DNA of 53,083 bases from JBDTVS01 sp040007095 (lineage in GTDB: Bacteria > Acidobacteriota > Vicinamibacteria > Vicinamibacterales > CAVVIG01), in NCBI GenBank assembly GCA_040007095.1, contig JBDTVS010000063.1, positions 1 to 53,083 of the forward strand, written 5' to 3'. The notes below the pieces were generated by a model, which worked only from the letters and a program-made list of their open reading frames with translations, was not told the DNA's origin and ran no database searches. This document shows positions 49,091-53,083 of this stretch, piece by piece (the first letter of the stretch is position 1; each line of letters opens with the position of its first letter). Made by a program: the position numbers and the translations under genes.

Positions 49091-50275
49091 TCAGTGTTTC
49101 GCTGCGGCCGCGGCCGCCTGCTGTCCGCGCTTGTGACTGGTCGAAAAAATCACGTGGAGCGACATCAGCGCCTGCAGCGGGTGCGCGCCGGCCTCGGCAA
49201 GTGGCCCGACATGCTCGCTGACCAGCCCGCCCTGACCCACATTGATCAGTTCGAGTGCGGCCGTACGCTGCTGGCCGTGGAGATCGTACTCGTCCGCCAC
49301 CGCCTCGAAGTTGTTGATGATTCGCGCGCGCAGCTCGGCGCTGTGGCGCGACTCGAAGAGGAGCTTGTTGAGGCCGTACGCTTCGGCCGGCGGATGCTTG
49401 TAAAACTGGAAGCCCCGGTTCTCGAACTTGAAACCGCCAAATGGCTCCATCACCTGAGCGGCGGGCTGCGTCCGTTCGCGCCGCGGCAGGAAGCGCATCA
49501 TGGCGAGGCCATGGTGCCAGGTGGGAATGTAGTCGATCAGCTCGCCGGCCTGCGGACCGATCGCGCCGAACATCACCGCCCAACTGAGCATCTCGGTGTT
49601 GCCGACCTCGTCGAGCTGCGTTCCCGTCATGTTCAGCAGCGCGTCGGTATGGCCGGTCTCGAACTGCGAGAGCAGCCAGCGATCGAAGTCGAACTCGGGG
49701 TGGAGGTATTTTGTGGTCCCGGGGAAATGCGACATCCCGCCGCTGGCAATGATCGCGACCCGCTCCGGACGTCCTTTCACGATCTCGGCAATCGCGCGGC
49801 CGAGCGCCTCGCACCGCCGCGGCGTCGGCAACGGCGGCACGTAGACATTCGTAAAGAACGGCACGACCGGGATCGCACGGCCGCCGATCACGTACTCGAA
49901 CGGGATCGAGAACGCGTGTCCGAGCTCGGCGTCCTCCGAATAGGCGATGTCGAAGCTGTGGTCGACGACCAGCTTGTTCAGGATGTCTTCGGCCATCTCG
50001 CGATGGATCGGCAGGTTGTGCTCGCGGCCGGCGAACTTGGCGATGGCGCGGTCACCCGCGACGATCGCAAAGCTTGGCACGCAGGTCACCGAAAAGGTTT
50101 CGACGTGATCGGCGCCGAAGAACAGAATCGCATCCGGCTTGGTCTCGTCGAGCACCTTGCCGAGCTCCTGCATGGCCGCGCCCGCCTGATCGAGCTGCGC
50201 CGGATTTTCATCCGGCGGCCGCGTGAACATGTACGGGGTATGGCAGGTGCCGATGGCCGCAACGATTTCACCCAT
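49091..50275 (-). CDS. fused LigB-LigA extradiol dioxygenase (protocatechuate 4,5- / gallate dioxygenase type)
   Basis: A 394-residue class III ring-cleaving dioxygenase. The N-terminal LigB-type domain has the iron ligands His12 (IGTCHTPYM), His57 (FGADHVETF) and Glu228 (GNTEML), and the acid-base His183 (ASGGMSHFPG). The C-terminal ~90 residues (FQFYKHPPAEAYGLNKLLFE to GGLVSEHVGPLAEAGAHP) resemble the separate LigA small subunit. This beta-alpha fusion is the layout of gallate dioxygenase, but the adjacent ligC gene, needed only for protocatechuate, suggests protocatechuate as substrate. ATG 50275 has AAGGAGAG upstream and overlaps ligK by 8 bp. Confidence 0.88.
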   Translation of the reverse strand: MGEIVAAIGTCHTPYMFTRPPDENPAQLDQAGAAMQELGKVLDETKPDAILFFGADHVETFSVTCVPSFAIVAGDRAIAKFAGREHNLPIHREMAEDILNKLVVDHSFDIAYSEDAELGHAFSIPFEYVIGGRAIPVVPFFTNVYVPPLPTPRRCEALGRAIAEIVKGRPERVAIIASGGMSHFPGTTKYLHPEFDFDRWLLSQFETGHTDALLNMTGTQLDEVGNTEMLSWAVMFGAIGPQAGELIDYIPTWHHGLAMMRFLPRRERTQPAAQVMEPFGGFKFENRGFQFYKHPPAEAYGLNKLLFESRHSAELRARIINNFEAVADEYDLHGQQRTAALELINVGQGGLVSEHVGPLAEAGAHPLQALMSLHVIFSTSHKRGQQAAAAAAKH

Positions 50276-50972
50276 GGGACTCTCCTTCCGCGCTCTCATC
50301 CAGGTAGCGGACGCCGAGCTCCGCCAGCTTGGCCCGCAAACCATAGAAGTCTAGTCCGAGTTCGCCCTTCCGGAGTTTCTCCCGAGCCACACTTTCCTTG
50401 GCGACACGTTCCGCGCTCAGGCGAGCCACCTCAACCGCGTCCTGCCGACGGACCACGACGACCCCGTCCGCGTCGCCGACGATGACATCGCCGGGCTGAA
50501 TGGACGCACCCGCGCAGACCACCGGCACGTTCACTGAGCCGAGCGTCGCTTTGACAGTCCCTTGCGCGTGAACGGCCTTGGCCCAGACCGGAAAATTCAT
50601 CGCCGTGAGGTCCCCGACGTCGCGGACGCCGGCCTCGATCACGAGCGCGACGACGCCGTGCGCACGCGCCGACACGGCGAGCAGGTCGCCGAACATCCCA
50701 TCGGTCGACTCAGAGGTGGTGGTGACGACCAGGATATCGCCGGGCTGGCAGAGCTCCAGGGCCGCATGGAGCATCAGATTGTCACCGGCCTGACAGGACA
50801 CGGTGATGGCGCTACCCGCCGCGCGCGCCGTCGGATAGATCGGACGCATATAAGGGCGCAGCAGACCAATCCGCCCCTGCGCTTCGTGAACCGTTGCCAC
50901 GCCATACTCGCCCAGTTGGGCAATCGTCTGCGCGTCGGCCCGGGGAATGTTGCGAACAATCGTGTGCTTCAT
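50268..50972 (-). CDS. ligK: 4-carboxy-4-hydroxy-2-oxoadipate aldolase (RraA family)
   Basis: A 234-residue class II aldolase that splits 4-carboxy-4-hydroxy-2-oxoadipate into pyruvate and oxaloacetate, the last step of the 4,5-cleavage pathway. The RraA fold is shown by ATVHEAQGRIGLLRPYMRPI, CQAGDNLMLHAALELCQPGD, VVALVIEAGVRDVGDLTAM and QPGDVIVGDADGVVVVRRQDA. The Gly-Asp and Arg-Asp pairs of the metal/substrate site are in MFGDLLAVSARAHG and AGVRDVGD. Its ATG overlaps the ligJ stop (ATGA). The context makes the specific name more likely than the RraA ribonuclease regulator. Confidence 0.88.
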   Translation of the reverse strand: MKHTIVRNIPRADAQTIAQLGEYGVATVHEAQGRIGLLRPYMRPIYPTARAAGSAITVSCQAGDNLMLHAALELCQPGDILVVTTTSESTDGMFGDLLAVSARAHGVVALVIEAGVRDVGDLTAMNFPVWAKAVHAQGTVKATLGSVNVPVVCAGASIQPGDVIVGDADGVVVVRRQDAVEVARLSAERVAKESVAREKLRKGELGLDFYGLRAKLAELGVRYLDESAEGESHG

Positions 50973-51991
50973 GTGTCCTGTCCGATCCGGTCGTTGAGGC
51001 GCGGAAACACTCTGCGTGCGTTCCCTTCGAAAATCTTCCGCTTGTCTGCGGCCCCGAGGCTGCTCGCATCGATGTATCGCTTCGTATCGTCGAAATACTG
51101 GCCCGTCTCGGGATCGATGCCCCGGACGGCGCCGACCATTTCCGAGCCGAACAGAATATTGTCGGCCGGGATGATCTCGAGCAGCAGGTCGATGCCCGCC
51201 CTGTGGTACACGCAGGTGTCGAAAAAGACGTGGCCGCGGATCAGCTCGGCGAGCGGCGGCCGCTTCATGTCTTGCGCCAGGCCCCGGTAGCGCCCCCAGT
51301 GATAGGGCGCGGCGCCGCCGCCGTGCGGAATAATCATGCGCAGGAGCGGAAAATCCTTGAACAGATCGGCGGTGAGAAACTGCATGAAGGCGGTCGTATC
51401 GGCGTTGATGTAATGCGCGCCCGTCGCGTGGAAGCTCGGGTTGCACGACGCGCTGACATGTACCATGGCCGGCACGTCGAGCTCGACCATCTTCTCGTAG
51501 AACGGATACCAGTACTTGTCGGTGAGCGGGGGCGCGCCCCAGTAACCGCCCGAGGGATCCGGATTCAGGTTGCACCCGATGAAGCCAAGGTCGCCGATGC
51601 ACCGCTCGAGCTCCGCCAGGCAATTGGCCAGCGGATCGCTCGGTGTCTGCGGCAGCTGACACACGCCGACGAAGTTTTCGGGGTAGAGCGAGCAGACGCG
51701 CTGAATCAGATCGTTGCAGTGCTGGGTCCAGTGCAGACTCGTCGTCGCATCGCCGATGTGATGCGCCATCGCGGACGCGCGCGGGGAGAAGATCGTCAGA
51801 TCGGTGCCGCGCTCGCGCTGAAGCTTCAGCTGCGCCCCCTCGAGGCTCTCACGGATCTCGTCGTCGCTGATGCGCACGCTGCCCTTCGCCTGGGCGCGAG
51901 TCGGATCCTTCAGCCCCGCAAGCTGATCGTCTCTCCAGGCCTGCAACCCTTTGGGCGCGGTCGTGTAATGTCCGTGGCAGTCAATGATCAT
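50969..51991 (-). CDS. ligJ: 4-oxalomesaconate hydratase (amidohydrolase fold)
   Basis: A 340-residue zinc enzyme of the amidohydrolase-2/LigJ type, adding water to 4-oxalomesaconate to give 4-carboxy-4-hydroxy-2-oxoadipate. The metal site begins with MIIDCHGHYTTAP (HxH). Other conserved parts are GFIGCNLNPDPSGGYWGAPP, AMVHVSASCNP, MIIPHGGGAAPYHWGRYRG and NILFGSEMVGAVRG. The length matches known LigJ (about 340). It lies between ligC and ligK in the same orientation and overlaps ligK by 4 nt. The 86-bp gap to ligC is featureless. Confidence 0.88.
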   Translation of the reverse strand: MIIDCHGHYTTAPKGLQAWRDDQLAGLKDPTRAQAKGSVRISDDEIRESLEGAQLKLQRERGTDLTIFSPRASAMAHHIGDATTSLHWTQHCNDLIQRVCSLYPENFVGVCQLPQTPSDPLANCLAELERCIGDLGFIGCNLNPDPSGGYWGAPPLTDKYWYPFYEKMVELDVPAMVHVSASCNPSFHATGAHYINADTTAFMQFLTADLFKDFPLLRMIIPHGGGAAPYHWGRYRGLAQDMKRPPLAELIRGHVFFDTCVYHRAGIDLLLEIIPADNILFGSEMVGAVRGIDPETGQYFDDTKRYIDASSLGAADKRKIFEGNARRVFPRLNDRIGQDT

Positions 51992-52077
51992 AAGTTTGCC
52001 ATCGCCTCATAGGGCGGGGGCGCAGGCGGGCAACCCTACCCGGCCCACCAACCCTGCCAGCCGCATGTGACCGCCCG

Positions 52078-53010
52078 TTAGCCGTTCATGCTCTTGTCGA
52101 TCCTATCGAGCAGCGCCATGGTCGGCACGCAACTCGCCGCGCTCGATTCCGGCTCGCGGCCCTCTCGAATCGCGCCGACGAATTCGACGTCCTGCCGGTC
52201 GAAGGCGAGTGTGGGATCGAGCGGCACCTCTTTGCCGTCGCTGTCGGTCATCGAATCGCGATAGACCTTGTAGGTGTCTTCTTCACCGATGTAGCGGTAG
52301 AACCCGCCGAAGGGACCCTTGTTGTTGAACGACATCGCCATCGAGAAGAGCGGACCCTGCCTCGACTTCATCGCGACTGTCAGGTCCATCGGAATACCGA
52401 GGTCCGGATGATTCGGGCCCTTCTGGCCCCACACGTCCCAGGTCGGGTCGTCCAGCAGCCATTGGGCGATGTCGACCGAGTGACAGCCGTGGTGCCACAA
52501 CAGATTGTCCACCCAGGAGCGCGGCTGGCCGTGCATGTTCAGATTCGTCCGGCGGAAGAAGTACGTCTCGACGACCATGTGCTGCAGGTGGAACGCCCCC
52601 TCTCGAATCCGTCGCTTGATCTCGCGATGCGGGCTCGAGAATCGTCGGGTATGCGTCACCATCAAGGTTTTACCCGCGGCCTTCGACGCGGCGAGCATGT
52701 TTTCCGAATCGGAGAGGCTCAGCGCCATCGGGATTTCAACCTGGACGTGCTTTCCCTTCGACAGCGCGAGGAGCGTCTGATCCGCGTGCTGCTCGCTCGG
52801 AGTCGTGAGGATGACGGCGTCCACGCCGGGACGATCGATACACTCGACGAGACTGCTCGAAGAGAACGGGATCTTCCACTCCTCCGCAAACGCCTTGGCG
52901 CTGCCGTCCGAGCGGGCCGCAATCGACACGACTTCCACGCCCTCGATTCTCTGCAGCGCCTTCATGTGAATGACGCCCATGGCGCCGGTACCTGCCAGGC
53001 AAATCTTCAC
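52078..53010 (-). CDS. ligC: 4-carboxy-2-hydroxymuconate-6-semialdehyde dehydrogenase (Gfo/Idh/MocA family)
   Basis: A 310-residue NAD(P)-dependent dehydrogenase that oxidises the (cyclised) ring-cleavage product of protocatechuate to 2-pyrone-4,6-dicarboxylate. The Rossmann motif GTGAMG is at residues 7-12 and DAVILTTPSEQHADQ and GKHVQVEIPMALS follow. LigC-specific features as I remember them are QHMVVETYFFRRTNLN, PRSWVDNLLWHHGCHSVD and SFNNKGPFGGFYRYIGEE. It starts with GTG 53010 preceded by a G-rich GGGGGGACA. It is the first lig gene in the window, and a repeat element begins just upstream. Confidence 0.88.
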   Translation of the reverse strand: MKICLAGTGAMGVIHMKALQRIEGVEVVSIAARSDGSAKAFAEEWKIPFSSSSLVECIDRPGVDAVILTTPSEQHADQTLLALSKGKHVQVEIPMALSLSDSENMLAASKAAGKTLMVTHTRRFSSPHREIKRRIREGAFHLQHMVVETYFFRRTNLNMHGQPRSWVDNLLWHHGCHSVDIAQWLLDDPTWDVWGQKGPNHPDLGIPMDLTVAMKSRQGPLFSMAMSFNNKGPFGGFYRYIGEEDTYKVYRDSMTDSDGKEVPLDPTLAFDRQDVEFVGAIREGREPESSAASCVPTMALLDRIDKSMNG

Positions 53011-53028
53011 TGTCCCCCCCTGAATATG

Positions 53029-53083
53029 CTAAGGACCCGTAGATGAATAACGTGCGCATTCTGGCCGCCGATGCATCCCGCCG
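53029..53083 (+). repeat. palindromic element copy B6, cut by the window edge
   Basis: Begins CTAAGGACCCGTAGATGAAT and continues into GGCCGCCGATGCATCCCGCC, identical to the corresponding stretch of copy B5 (38147-38166). The left end belongs to the TAAGGACC type of B7 and B4. The remainder lies outside the window, in the promoter region of ligC. Confidence 0.7.

Noticed and set aside
50268..50972. RraA ribonuclease E inhibitor
   Set aside because: Same fold, but the position between ligJ and the ring-cleavage dioxygenase with overlapping reading frames points to the aldolase.
46473..53010. lig operon as a recently transferred island
   Set aside because: Base composition and codon use look like the rest of the window, and no integrase, tRNA or direct-repeat border is visible. 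Repeat elements nearby are of families spread over the whole window.

Overview
The window is about 53 kb of GC-rich bacterial DNA (roughly two thirds G+C), coding-dense on both strands, with about 44 credible protein genes, one gene remnant, no rRNA or tRNA genes, no CRISPR array and no transposase gene. The gene content suggests an environmental Acidobacteriota, probably of the Vicinamibacteria type. That placement is inferred from secreted DUF6152 proteins, the GxWEGDTLVV family, FG-GAP/UnbV (CRTAC1) and PD40 propeller proteins, a reaction-centre-type dihaem cytochrome in a non-phototroph, and the style of the interspersed palindromic repeats. No marker gene was available to confirm it.

Layout. 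0.2-7.6 kb (-): addB then addA, the two-subunit recombination helicase-nuclease, separated by a hairpin repeat. 7.7-13.5 kb (+): a DUF2177 membrane protein, a secreted DUF6152 protein with a GxWEGDTLVV partner, an exported double VOC protein, a TauD-type dioxygenase, a SEC-C mini-protein and an exported triple beta-gamma-crystallin. 13.8-18.4 kb (-): acyl carrier protein, fatty acyl-AMP ligase, a five-repeat S1 protein and a methyltransferase. 18.5-25.0 kb (+): a secreted TPR/zinc peptidase, then a tightly packed set of D-lactate dehydrogenase-like flavoprotein, secreted Xaa-Pro peptidase, TraB/GumN protein and amine oxidase. 25.2-31.5 kb: oligoendopeptidase F (-), a lipoprotein (+), FKBP plus MFS exporter (-), a degenerate nuclease-fold protein (+) and an orphan PD40 half-propeller (-). 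31.9-37.7 kb: SMP-30 lactonase (+), class III CoA-transferase (-), divergent enoyl-CoA hydratase (+), MFS (-) and exported metallo-beta-lactamase (+). 37.7-43.4 kb: decayed response regulator, AEC carrier (-), then the histidine kinase, NarL-type regulator and CRTAC1 operon (+) and a small secreted protein. 43.4-46.4 kb: a second DUF6152 and GxWEGDTLVV pair (-), divergent from a dihaem cytochrome fused to a LolA-like domain (+). 46.5-53.0 kb (-): an aromatic catabolic operon, ligC - ligJ - ligK - fused LigB/LigA dioxygenase - aromatic-acid MFS - DUF1932 dehydrogenase, for the protocatechuate/gallate 4,5-cleavage pathway down to pyruvate and oxaloacetate.

The most unusual content is non-coding. 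One family of ~165-bp palindromic elements (13.6, 18.0, 19.6, 38.1, 39.2, 47.5 and 53.0 kb) shares a core but carries different inverted-repeat ends. At three sites the element edge supplies the stop codon of a neighbouring gene, as if it inserts at TA inside TAG/TAA. A second family is built from 9-bp CTYBGTGRY units, usually arranged as hairpins (0.15, 3.9, 8.3, 8.9, 9.9, 27.9 and 31.7 kb). Further palindromes lie at 33.0 and 46.4 kb.

Several genes (12110, 18464, 27019, 29806 and perhaps 39288) have a -10-like hexamer 6-7 nt before the start codon and no Shine-Dalgarno sequence, which points to frequent leaderless transcription. Others (8458, 36749, 43007, 44874, 45228, 50275) have clear GGAG-type ribosome binding sites.
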